Assembly (NCBI GenBank): GCA_910576555.1
Contig: CAJTIY010000001.1
Span: 248,001-312,000 of the forward strand
Length of the DNA stretch: 64,000 bases
Reading direction: 5' to 3'
DNA from: an uncultured Alistipes sp.
Lineage (GTDB): Bacteria > Bacteroidota > Bacteroidia > Bacteroidales > Rikenellaceae
Shown in pieces: positions 1 to 8,792 of this stretch. Numbering within the stretch: the stretch's first letter is position 1; every line of letters starts with the position of its first letter. The notes under the pieces are model-generated. The model was not told the DNA's origin. It saw only the letters and a program-made list of their open reading frames with translations, and ran no database searches. The translations under genes were made by a program, and so were the position numbers.

Positions 1-1517
1 AGCAGGAGAGCCGCTACCTCTCCAATGAGTACTCAGTCAACCTGCCGACCCGATACTATTTCCACGGACGGTGGCGGCGCGGCTGGATCAACGTCGTCAA
101 TCCGTTCCGTGCGACGATGGTGCTCGGAACGCCCGGCTCGGGAAAGTCCTACGCCGTGGTGAACAGCTATATCAGGCAGCATATCGAGAAAGGTTTTTCG
201 ATGTATATCTACGATTTCAAGTTCGACGACTTGTCCCGGATCGCCTACAACCACCTGCTCCGCCATCTGGATGCCTACGAGGTCCGGCCCCTGTTCTGCG
301 TCATCAACTTCGACGATCCCCGCAAGTCGAACCGCTGCAATCCCATCGCTCCCGAGGCGATGACCGACATTTCGGACGCTTACGAATCGGCCTATACCAT
401 CATGCTCAACCTCAATAAGACGTGGATTCAGAAGCAGGGCGACTTTTTCGTCGATTCGCCGATTATCCTGCTGGCGGCGATTATCTGGTATCTGAAAATC
501 TACGACGGCGGCCGGTACTGTACTTTTCCGCATGCCGTTGAGTTTCTGAACAAGCCCTACGAGAAAATCTTCCCGATTCTGACCTCCTATCCCGAACTGG
601 AAAACTACCTCTCGCCCTTCATGGACGCATGGAAAGGGGGTGCTCAGGACCAGTTGCAGGGACAGATCGCCTCGGCGAAGATACCGCTCTCGCGCATGAT
701 CTCCCCGCAACTCTACTGGGTCATGACCGGCAACGATTTCACGCTCGACATCAACAACCCCGAAGAGCCGAAGATTCTGTGCGTGGGCAACAATCCCGAC
801 CGGCAGAACATCTACTCGGCGGCATTGGGGCTCTATAATTCCCGCATCGTGCGGCTGATAAACAAGAAAGGAAAGCTCAAATCGTCGGTCATCATCGACG
901 AGCTGCCGACCATCTATTTCCGCGGTCTGGACAACCTGATCGCCACAGCCCGAAGCAATAAGGTGGCCGTCTGCTTGGGCTTTCAAGACTTCTCGCAGCT
1001 GGAGCGCGACTATGGTGACAAGGAGGCCAAAGTAATTCAGAATACGGTCGGCAATATCTTCTCGGGGCAGGTCGTGGGCGAAACCTCGAAAACGCTCTCC
1101 GACCGCTTCGGCAAGATCGTGCAGATGCGGCAGTCGCATTCGGTGTCGAACGACAGCGTGACGACTTCGACCAATACCCAGTTGGACGCACTGATTCCTC
1201 CTTCGAAGATCGCCAATCTCACGCAAGGCATGTTTGTCGGAGCCGTGTCGGACAACTTCGACGAGCGTATCGAGCAGAAGATTTTCCATGCCGAAATCGT
1301 GATCGACAACGCGAAGGTCAAGGCCGAGACAGCGGCCTACGTCCCGATCCCCGAAATGACCTCTTTCGTTGATGATGCCGGCCGGGACTGCATGGACGAG
1401 ATCATTCAAGAAAACTATTATCGGATCAAATCCGACGTGGAGCGGATCGTCGCAACGGAGATGGCGCGCATCGAAGCCGACCCAGAGCTGTCGAAATTGC
1501 TGCCGAAAAAAAGATAA
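1..1517 (+). CDS. TraG/VirD4-family conjugative coupling ATPase (MobC-like), 5' end outside the window
   Basis: This is the coupling protein that links the relaxosome to the type IV mating channel of an integrative conjugative element; it is an inner-membrane ATPase. The reading frame is open from base 3, so the N-terminal membrane part lies outside the window and about 504 codons are visible. A Walker A motif, GTPGSGKS, lies at 126-149. A Walker B-like IIDELPTIYF follows near 891-920, and then a RecA-like QDFSQLE segment. These fit the TraG/TraD/VirD4 ATPase core, in the version usually called MobC in Bacteroidales elements. The ATG at 117 falls just before the P-loop and is not the true start. 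DUF3945 and DUF1896 genes downstream support an ICE context. The family call is firm; the specific name is inferred. Confidence 0.9.
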   Translation, partial: QESRYLSNEYSVNLPTRYYFHGRWRRGWINVVNPFRATMVLGTPGSGKSYAVVNSYIRQHIEKGFSMYIYDFKFDDLSRIAYNHLLRHLDAYEVRPLFCVINFDDPRKSNRCNPIAPEAMTDISDAYESAYTIMLNLNKTWIQKQGDFFVDSPIILLAAIIWYLKIYDGGRYCTFPHAVEFLNKPYEKIFPILTSYPELENYLSPFMDAWKGGAQDQLQGQIASAKIPLSRMISPQLYWVMTGNDFTLDINNPEEPKILCVGNNPDRQNIYSAALGLYNSRIVRLINKKGKLKSSVIIDELPTIYFRGLDNLIATARSNKVAVCLGFQDFSQLERDYGDKEAKVIQNTVGNIFSGQVVGETSKTLSDRFGKIVQMRQSHSVSNDSVTTSTNTQLDALIPPSKIANLTQGMFVGAVSDNFDERIEQKIFHAEIVIDNAKVKAETAAYVPIPEMTSFVDDAGRDCMDEIIQENYYRIKSDVERIVATEMARIEADPELSKLLPKKR

Positions 1518-1679
1518 ACATATATATCCTATCCGAATCCGACCCGCAAGGTTGGATTTTTTGTTTCCGATCGGCCGTCGGACGGCCCTTGACGGCACGG
1601 AGCGGCCAGCAGAAACAGGCTGTCATACAGCTATCTATATTCGCGGCATAAACCATTGTTCCACTAAAACAATTCTATT

Positions 1680-2942
1680 ATGTCCGACGAAAAACAGATT
1701 TCGGGACAGGCCCCCGAACAGGCCGATCCCAAGTACAAGGAGACGCTGCTGCTTTACGACGAGAACAACCATGCCGTGCAGGCCATCTCCGACCTCAAGC
1801 ATTCCGGGAGCGATTATCAGGTCATCACGACGCAGCCCCTTTCGGAGAACACGCCGGCTTTCTTCCAGCTCAAGGACAGTCCGGCTGCCGCAGCTTTCAT
1901 CGCAGGCTTCAAATCGCAGAAAGACAAGGAAAATTTCCGTTTTTTGCGGGTCGCCGCCGATAAGGTCGGCGAGGTCGTGCAGGCCCTGCACAACCTCACG
2001 AACAATCCCAAGGATGAAGACGGTCTGAAAGCCCTGCGGGAGCACACCGTTACGTCTTACCAGCTCGACAAGGTAAAGTTCGACACCCCCGACCTGCATC
2101 TTCAGGAGTTGCAGCAGATGGGCATCATCGTTTCGCCGCAGGAGTTGGAGGCAATGAAGCTCGGACTGCCGACCAAAGAGATCCACGATCTGAACTTCAA
2201 GCTCGGCAATATGTCCGTCGTCGGGCAGTTCACCCTGAGTCCGTATCGCGATAATAACAACGAGGTGCAGATCGGACTTCAGAGCGTGCTGGCCCGTCCC
2301 GAATACGAACGGGAAGAGTATAAGATGGTCTTCTCTACCAGCGACAAGGAGACACTCGCAGCGGGCCGGACACTCGATCGGCTCGTCGAGCTGCCGAATC
2401 CTCACACGGGCGAGAAGGAGTGGTGTCATGTCGGCCTGAACCATGCCACCAACCGCTTCGTCACCGTGCCGCACCGCGAGGTCAACGACATCAGCTACTT
2501 CAACGGCGTGCGCCTGACCGATGCACAGAAAGAGATCGCCATGACCGGCGGCCGGTTCCGGGTCGAGGGCTGCCAGGCCCGCAACATCCCGGATCTGACC
2601 TATGCCGGTACGGTGCAGTTCGACGTTCATGCCCGCGAATATCGGATGACCGACTATGCGTACAGCCGCCCCTACATTCCCCAGTCGCTCGACAAGCAGC
2701 TCGACGACCGCCAGCGCAGGGAACTGATGGGCCCCGATGGTCTGGACTGCTCGAAAGAGAAGGACCGCCCGATTCTCGGAAAGAACGGCAAGCCTTACTC
2801 GTGCATTCTGCGCATCGACCCGAAGTCCAACGGTGTGGTCTACGACTTCTCCAACCAGCGTCGTCAGGAGCAGGAACAGCGGCAGAGCAACCGGCAGGCA
2901 CAGGACGACGAGCCGAAGCAGAGCCGCGGCCGCAAGCGGTAA
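1680..2942 (+). CDS. DUF4099/DUF3945 domain protein of a conjugative element
   Basis: This 420-residue soluble protein belongs to a family found next to mobilization genes in Bacteroidales conjugative elements; its biochemical role is not known. Residues about 125-205 (from YQLDKVKF) resemble DUF4099. Two later segments, near 276-322 (GVRLTDAQKEIAMTGGRF) and 337-391, resemble DUF3945 repeats. The C-terminus is a low-complexity Q/R-rich basic tail (RRQEQEQRQSNRQAQ) that could bind nucleic acid; that is inference. Its stop codon TAA overlaps the ATG of the next gene by one base, so the two are probably translationally coupled. There are no membrane segments. Confidence 0.8.
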   Translation: MSDEKQISGQAPEQADPKYKETLLLYDENNHAVQAISDLKHSGSDYQVITTQPLSENTPAFFQLKDSPAAAAFIAGFKSQKDKENFRFLRVAADKVGEVVQALHNLTNNPKDEDGLKALREHTVTSYQLDKVKFDTPDLHLQELQQMGIIVSPQELEAMKLGLPTKEIHDLNFKLGNMSVVGQFTLSPYRDNNNEVQIGLQSVLARPEYEREEYKMVFSTSDKETLAAGRTLDRLVELPNPHTGEKEWCHVGLNHATNRFVTVPHREVNDISYFNGVRLTDAQKEIAMTGGRFRVEGCQARNIPDLTYAGTVQFDVHAREYRMTDYAYSRPYIPQSLDKQLDDRQRRELMGPDGLDCSKEKDRPILGKNGKPYSCILRIDPKSNGVVYDFSNQRRQEQEQRQSNRQAQDDEPKQSRGRKR

Positions 2943-3385
2943 TGCACCCGGCAATGGAACGACAGGATGAAGCGTGGTTTCGTCAGCGGCTCGAACGGTT
3001 CCTGCGGGAGCGGCATCCGCATCGGCAGTTCCGCCAGACGACGATCGCCCGACGAAGCCGCCTCGCATACGAGGTCTACGCCAACTGCATCCGGGACGGA
3101 TGCTCCACGGAAATCGCCCTGCGCAAGGCCGACGAACAGCTCTTCCGCGACTTGCTCTTCTCTCCGTTCGATACCGTCCATCTGATTCTTGCGACCGACT
3201 GTCCCGAACTGGGCAGACGGCAGCGATACGAACTGACAACCCGCTTGCTGAAACTGTTCGCACCGCTATTCATCCAATATCGGCTCGGAGACGACTATAC
3301 TGAACGAGAGGCGTTTCAGAAATTGAAACAAACGCTTCGGAAGCGGATCCGCCAATGGATGCTCGGAAACGAAATCAGGGAATAA
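2942..3385 (+). CDS. DUF1896-like protein of a conjugative element
   Basis: A small basic protein of 147 residues. The central part (LAYEVYANCIRDGCSTEIAL, then LFRDLLFSPFDTVHLIL) fits DUF1896, a family of unknown function widespread in Bacteroidales conjugative transposons. The start at 2942 overlaps the stop of the DUF3945 gene (TAATG). An alternative in-frame ATG lies at 2954. It is the last recognisable transfer-associated gene before the fimbrial cargo. The family assignment rests on motif resemblance from memory and would be settled by a profile search. Confidence 0.65.
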   Translation: MHPAMERQDEAWFRQRLERFLRERHPHRQFRQTTIARRSRLAYEVYANCIRDGCSTEIALRKADEQLFRDLLFSPFDTVHLILATDCPELGRRQRYELTTRLLKLFAPLFIQYRLGDDYTEREAFQKLKQTLRKRIRQWMLGNEIRE

Positions 3386-3427
3386 CGCGCATAAGCGCAA
3401 TCAATCATTCAAAAACCTTTCAAAATC

Positions 3428-4453
3428 ATGAAAAAACACCTTTTTGCCGCAGTGGCTATAGCCGCTGCACTCTTCACCGCCTGCAACAAGGACAATGAGC
3501 CTATCGTTCCGACGCCCGTCGATACTGACGGCTCGCGCATCTGCATCACGCTTACCGACGATGCCCCGACCCGCGCGTTCTTCGACGCGACGGCCTCGGC
3601 CGAGGCGTGGGAGAAAACGCTCTCGTCGCTCTCGGTCTTCGCTTTCAACAACGCAGGCTCGCTGATCGTCCGCCGCGACTTCACCTCCGCGGAGCTGACG
3701 GCCAAGTCGGCGACCTTCTCGCTTCCGAAATCCGCCGCCGGCACGTCGTGCTCGTTCTATACCGTAGCCAACATCGACGCTTCGACGGCCAAGACCGAGG
3801 CGGCCCTCACAGCCCTCGTGGAGAACGCCGCCACGTCGTACAACGGCACTTTCGCCGAGGTCTCCTCGAAGGCCCTGCGCCCGGGCGGCTTTGTCATGTC
3901 GGGCATGAAGACGCAGACCGTCGGTGCCGTAAACTCCACGACCAACGTGGGCATCTCGCTCAAACGCACCGTGGCGAAGGTCGCGCTGCAAACCACCGTC
4001 GATGCGTCGTTCGCCCAGAAGTACAGCGGCACGCTCACGATCAACTCCGTGAAGCTCTCGAAAGCCGCTTCGCAGTCGCTCGTCGTGGCAGGTGCAGCAC
4101 CCTCGACCGGTGCGATGACTTTCACCCACAATCAGACACCCGCAGCAGCCTCGGGAAAATACAACAGCCTGTTCTATATCTATGAGAACGGAGCCCTGAC
4201 CGCCGGCAACCGCGTGCTGCTTGAAATCAACGCCACTTATGACATGGACGGCAATGCCGCGACAACAAATGACCGCTCGGAGGTGACGTACAGCATCGAA
4301 CTTGCGGGCAAGGCGGCCGGTGAGATCCTCCGCAACGGCTACTACCGCATCGCGGCCAACATTACGGGCCTCGTGGGGCAGGAGTGCGCCGTGTCGGTTT
4401 CCGTCGCCGACTGGGAGACACCCGTTACGCAGAACGTCGAGCTGGGTGCCTAA
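3428..4453 (+). CDS. FimA/Mfa1-like major fimbrial subunit (fimbrillin lipoprotein)
   Basis: A 341-residue lipoprotein precursor with a signal peptide and lipobox (FTAC, Cys19), which would be exported, lipidated and assembled as a type V (donor-strand) fimbria on the outer membrane. The layout is that of Bacteroidales fimbrillins: a short linker with an Arg after the lipobox (APTRAFF), two beta-sandwich domains, and a C-terminal strand near VSVADWETPVTQNVEL. Small residues (Ala, Thr, Ser) dominate, as in shaft subunits. It is first in a same-strand cluster followed by FimB/Mfa2-like genes. A terminator hairpin sits directly behind it, which would make it the most abundant product. Which fimbrillin class it belongs to cannot be told by eye. 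Confidence 0.8.
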   Translation: MKKHLFAAVAIAAALFTACNKDNEPIVPTPVDTDGSRICITLTDDAPTRAFFDATASAEAWEKTLSSLSVFAFNNAGSLIVRRDFTSAELTAKSATFSLPKSAAGTSCSFYTVANIDASTAKTEAALTALVENAATSYNGTFAEVSSKALRPGGFVMSGMKTQTVGAVNSTTNVGISLKRTVAKVALQTTVDASFAQKYSGTLTINSVKLSKAASQSLVVAGAAPSTGAMTFTHNQTPAAASGKYNSLFYIYENGALTAGNRVLLEINATYDMDGNAATTNDRSEVTYSIELAGKAAGEILRNGYYRIAANITGLVGQECAVSVSVADWETPVTQNVELGA

Positions 4454-4469
4454 TCCACCTTCCGAATCC

Positions 4470-4504
4470 GCCGCTTCCGTCTTCGGGCGGAGGCGGCATT
4501 TTCT
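4470..4504 (+). terminator. Intergenic terminator after the major fimbrillin
   Basis: An 11-bp GC-rich stem (4470-4480 with 4487-4497, two G-T wobbles) closes a CTTCGG loop and is followed by ATTTTCTT. It lies between the major subunit and the first FimB/Mfa2-like gene. It probably ends most transcripts there and lets a minority read through to the minor subunits. Confidence 0.65.
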
Positions 4505-4519
4505 TAAAATCCCGAAACC

Positions 4520-6662
4520 ATGAAATACCGTTTCTTGATATTCGCGCTGCTCGCTTCCTGCTGCGGTCTGGGCGGCTGCATCTACGATGACGAGCCGGAG
4601 TGCTGTCCGTCGGGGAAGGTCGCAGTCGAGATCCGCATCGCGCCCGAAAATCCGAACCATGTCACCCGCTCGACGGACGAGAACGCCATCCGCGATCTGA
4701 ACTTCTATCTCTACAGCGGAACCGGCAGCCTTATGCTGCATCGCTATCAGACCGTTACGACCCTGCGCTTCGAGTGCGTACCGGGCGACTATACGCTCTA
4801 CGTTGTGGCAAATGCCCATACGGATATGGGAAATCCGACCGTCGAGATACTGGAGAGTTATACTACGCTTTACCGTCCGGAGGCAGACGACCTTCTGATG
4901 ACCGCCAAGCAACGGATCACCATTCCGAACGCATGCGGCACGGTGCAGCTACCGGCTCTCGAAGTGCGCCGCGCCGTCGCGCGGGTCGACTACGACATCC
5001 AAGTCGATGAATCGGTGGCCGACATCGAAATTCGCTCCGTGCAGGCGATGAACCTGCCGGTGCACTATCGCCCTTTTGTCGAGGGGTTCCGCCCGAGCGA
5101 TTTCCTCGATAATGAGCTTGTGGCGGCTGCCGAAGACGGCTCTTCCGTACAGGGTTCGTTTTACATGCTTCCCAACTGTCAGGGCGTGCTCTCCTCAATT
5201 ACCTCACCCGAAGAGAAAAATCCCGACAATGCGCCCGAAGATGCCACCTGCCTGCATATCCGCGCTGTGCGCGGCGGCAAGGTCCTCGACTACTACGTCT
5301 ATCTGGGCGAGAACGACACCTCGGACTTCAACGTGCGGTCCAACACGGTCCATACGCTCCGCATCCGTATCCTCGGAGACAACGACCTGCGGCTGCGCCA
5401 GTACTCCCTCGACGTCGAGATGGCGACCCGCAGCGTGCCGCAGGACGGGTTCCTGCTGGACAGTCTCGACGGAGAGCTGTGCGTCCGTCTGACCGGACAC
5501 TACGACGATATGCAGGTGCAGGGCGTCTTTACGCTCGAAGAGGGCGATGCCGCATATTGTCAGGTTTGTGGGAAAATATATGATATACCGCAGCAATACG
5601 ATTTCGCATCCAACGTATCGTATAGGCCGATAGCCTATTTCCCCGAGACCTTCACGCGTGACAACGCCCGGCTGAAGTTTACGCTGACCGTCGCGGACAA
5701 GTACGGCGAGGTCGGGCGATATGAGTTCGAGTACGCTTTCGCCTATGTCGTAAAGGTTTATCGAACATGGCAAAACGGACCTCGAAGCATATTCGGCCGT
5801 GTCGAATCGAAGGATGCGCTGCGAATTGTCGAACACGAAACCATCTCGGCCCTGTACGATGCCGTTTATTGCACGAGCGAGCCGATTACTCTCGAAGCTG
5901 TACCCGATGCGGGCTACCGCGCCGACTGCTGGTGTATTTCACCCGGCCATTCAGGAGAGGTGTCTTTCGATTCGACTTGTCCCCATGATCCGGTGTATGG
6001 ACCGAAAGTACTCTATCTCTTTTTCAAGCCGCTCACAGTGCCGCTGGAGGTCTCCGTCCGCCATGACCGGGCCGAGCTGACCGCCTACGAGCGCGCGCAG
6101 AGAGATTCGGATCGACCAGCCCGGCTACACCGGGACCTACAACGTCCGCATCGAGGGCGTGCCTACCTTCTTTCAGAATCTGACGTCCAACACCGATCCC
6201 GTGACGGAATACACGGTGGATGCGAACGGTGACCACGCACTGCGCATCCGTCCCGAGCGCGTCGGCGAAGATCCCTACTCCGTGACGGTTACCGACGAGC
6301 GGGGCGAGAGCCGCAGCTTCGACGCCTCGGTCCGGGGCGTCAAGACCCGCACACTCTTCTCGGTCGACTGCCGCCTCACCGCCGAACCGAGCCTTACGGC
6401 CGACGTCGAATGCACGGCCCCCGTCCCGGAGGAGCTGATGCTCTCGGTCCGGCCCACCGTGATCTTCGAGGCCCCGAGCGGTCTCTCCACCATCCGCACC
6501 TATGAGCTGAACGTGCGGATAAGGGCGGGCACGACGACCGGCGGGGATACGCTCTGCATCGACCCCGTTCCCGAGGCCTTGTTCTCGCTGCTGAACACGG
6601 AGGTGGCTTTCTCGCAGTCGGCATCGGACAACGGGATGATCGAATATGTCCTGGCCGGCTGA
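4520..6662 (+). pseudogene. FimB/Mfa2-like minor fimbrial subunit, interrupted by a frameshift
   Basis: A large lipoprotein (lipobox LGGC, Cys20) related to fimbrial anchor or tip subunits. It shares the segment RSTDENAIRDLNFYL and the LGE..TSDFNVR..H motif with the gene downstream, so the two are paralogues. Reading from 4520 gives good homology to about codon 526, then turns into nonsense and stops at 6232. The homologous C-terminal part (QPGYTGTYNVRIEGVPTFF onward) is in another frame and runs to 6662. The shift maps to a (GC)4(AG)3 dinucleotide tract at 6091-6104. A two-base slip there would restore one protein of about 713 residues. It could be a real null allele, a phase-variable switch, or a sequencing error. 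Confidence 0.75.
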
Positions 6663-6691
6663 ACCTCTGCCAACCATTAAATCCTACGACC

Positions 6692-8212
6692 ATGAACAAC
6701 CGATTATTGATATTGACCCTGCTGGCGGCATTGTCGGGCTTCTGGGGGTGCGCCTCCGGCGCGGAAGAGGAGTGCGCTTTTCCCTCCATGCTCGACGTCC
6801 GGCTGACGGTGCGCCCCGAGGGCATGACGGCCTCGACCCGCTCGACCGACGAAAACGCCATCCGCGATCTGAACTTCTACCTCTGCAACAAAGCCGGGGC
6901 CGTCGTTCTGCACCGCTACCAGAGCGCCGCGACCCTGCGCTTCGAGTGCCCGCCGGGCGACTACACGCTCTGCGCCGTCGCCAACATGCACCGCGACATG
7001 GGTGACCTCCCGTCGGCAGAGCTGGCGGCCTGCACCGTCGCCTACGCCCCCGACTATGCCGACCTGCCGATGGCGGGGCGGCTCGACGCGACGATACGCT
7101 CATCACAGGAAGCCGCTGTCGAACTCCCGCCGCTCGAACTCCGCCGCCGGGTCGCGAAGGTGGCCTACGACATCGCCGTCGTGCCCGCCGACATCGAGCT
7201 GCACTCGGTACGCGTGTGCTCCGTGCCGAAGTCGGTCTCTCTTTTCGACGACGACATGCCCCAGGCCGACGGCTATACCGACACGTCAGACACGATGCTT
7301 TCGGGACGCGGAGCCTCGGGCATCCTTTACCTGCCGCCCAACGCGCAGGGGACGAATCCCGCCATCGTCGACCCGCAGTTCAAGAACCGCGGCAACGCCC
7401 CCGAGAACGCCACCTATCTCCTGATCCGCGCGACACGCGGCGAGAAGGTGCTGGCCTATCGCATCTATCTGGGCGAGAACGCCACTTCGGATTTCAACGT
7501 CCGGCCCAACGCGAGCCACACCCTCGCCATCACGATCCAGGGCGACAACGAAGTCGACACGCGCATATCCTCCTACATCCTCCGCATATGGGACGATCTG
7601 GAGGAGGCCGCGATCGACGGATACTGCACGCAGGACGGCGGTCGCAGCCTTTATGTCGACATCGAAAGCCGGGATGACGACCAGCCGCTTCATCTCCGCA
7701 TTGACATCGAACAGGGGGATGCCGACGCGCTCCGCATGAACGGGGTTTCGGTTCAATATCCCCTTGAGTTTTCGGTTCCGGGAGCTGGAGCCGCACGCTA
7801 CGGGGTGGAATACTGCCCCGACCTCTTCGACGAGACGAACGCCCGCCTGGTCTATACGGTCACGGCATCCGACGCGGGAGGATTCAGCCGGACATACCGG
7901 TTCGCACACAGCTATGCCAATGTGATCCATGCGTACGTCCACGACGACGGCACGGAGCAGCTGCCCCGAGGTTCCATCGAGGTACAAGGAGCCTTGGCCA
8001 ATCGGCCTCTGCAAGGCTCCTCGTGCGACCGCGTCATCCTGACGGATCATACCGGCTGCACCCTGACGGCGGTGCCCCGTCCCGGTTATCGGTTCGTCGG
8101 GTGGTATCGCGACCCCGAGCTGGAGGAGCTTCAGACCACCGACGCCCGATTGCATTTTCAGGCAGAGTGTACCTCCGACACGCTGTATGCCTGCTTTGTC
8201 CGTGCCAGCTGA
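6692..8212 (+). CDS. FimB/Mfa2-like minor fimbrial subunit (DUF4906-type), second copy
   Basis: A 506-residue lipoprotein precursor (lipobox FWGC, Cys20), paralogous to the broken gene before it. The N-terminal third (STRSTDENAIRDLNFYL, LRFECPPGDYTL) follows the pattern of Mfa2/FimB anchor subunits. The middle carries LGENATSDFNVRPNASHT, which I associate with DUF4906. The C-terminal part has an InlB B-repeat-like motif (LTAVPRPGYRFVGWY). A likely role is anchoring, capping or forming the tip of the fimbria. It starts 29 bases after the previous stop and is intact, so it could partly replace its frameshifted neighbour. Confidence 0.75.
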   Translation: MNNRLLILTLLAALSGFWGCASGAEEECAFPSMLDVRLTVRPEGMTASTRSTDENAIRDLNFYLCNKAGAVVLHRYQSAATLRFECPPGDYTLCAVANMHRDMGDLPSAELAACTVAYAPDYADLPMAGRLDATIRSSQEAAVELPPLELRRRVAKVAYDIAVVPADIELHSVRVCSVPKSVSLFDDDMPQADGYTDTSDTMLSGRGASGILYLPPNAQGTNPAIVDPQFKNRGNAPENATYLLIRATRGEKVLAYRIYLGENATSDFNVRPNASHTLAITIQGDNEVDTRISSYILRIWDDLEEAAIDGYCTQDGGRSLYVDIESRDDDQPLHLRIDIEQGDADALRMNGVSVQYPLEFSVPGAGAARYGVEYCPDLFDETNARLVYTVTASDAGGFSRTYRFAHSYANVIHAYVHDDGTEQLPRGSIEVQGALANRPLQGSSCDRVILTDHTGCTLTAVPRPGYRFVGWYRDPELEELQTTDARLHFQAECTSDTLYACFVRAS

Positions 8213-8241
8213 ACACGGATCGTTACACGAAAATCAAGACC

Positions 8242-8790
8242 ATGAAACGACAACTCATCATTTTCGCATTGCTCGCGGCCGTGTGGGGCATACCTCACCG
8301 GGCTGCGGCGCAGATTTTCGCCGTAAGGGCCAACGCCCTGGCGGCCCTGACCGCCACCCTCAACCTCGGGACCGAAATCTCGGTCGCCGATAAATGGACC
8401 GTCGAGGCCTCCGGCTACTGGAATCCTCTCCGCACCGAAAATCTTTCCACCCGCTTCCATGCCGTGCAGCTCGGCGGCCGCTACTGGCTCTACGAATCGT
8501 TCGTCGGACACTTCGTCGGGGCGCACCTCTCCTATGTCGGCTACGACCTCGGCAGCCGCACGCGTCGCTACGACGGCCGGGCATTCGGCATCGGCCTGAG
8601 CTACGGATACTCGTGGATGCTCACCACGCGCTGGAACGTCGCCGTGGAGGCAGGTATCGGACTGTTCCGCACGCGCGACACGCGCCGCGACCCGACCGTC
8701 GACGATTGGGACGACGAGTATATTTATCATTACCGCCGCTGGACGCTCTTTCCCTCCAGACTGGGTGTGTCGTTCTCTTATCTCTTTTAG
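8242..8790 (+). CDS. DUF3575-type outer-membrane beta-barrel protein
   Basis: A 182-residue exported protein with a signal peptide ending near RAAAQ and amphipathic beta-strands to the end. It finishes in an aromatic residue (VSFSYLF), a typical outer-membrane barrel signature. Motifs such as NLGTEISVADKWTVEASGYW match DUF3575 proteins, which are common beside Mfa/Fim clusters. Only two bases separate it from the OmpA-like gene, so they probably work together, perhaps fixing the fimbrial base to outer membrane and peptidoglycan; that role is inference. The ATG at 8242 is chosen because the signal peptide begins there. Confidence 0.75.
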   Translation: MKRQLIIFALLAAVWGIPHRAAAQIFAVRANALAALTATLNLGTEISVADKWTVEASGYWNPLRTENLSTRFHAVQLGGRYWLYESFVGHFVGAHLSYVGYDLGSRTRRYDGRAFGIGLSYGYSWMLTTRWNVAVEAGIGLFRTRDTRRDPTVDDWDDEYIYHYRRWTLFPSRLGVSFSYLF

Positions 8791-8792
8791 CC

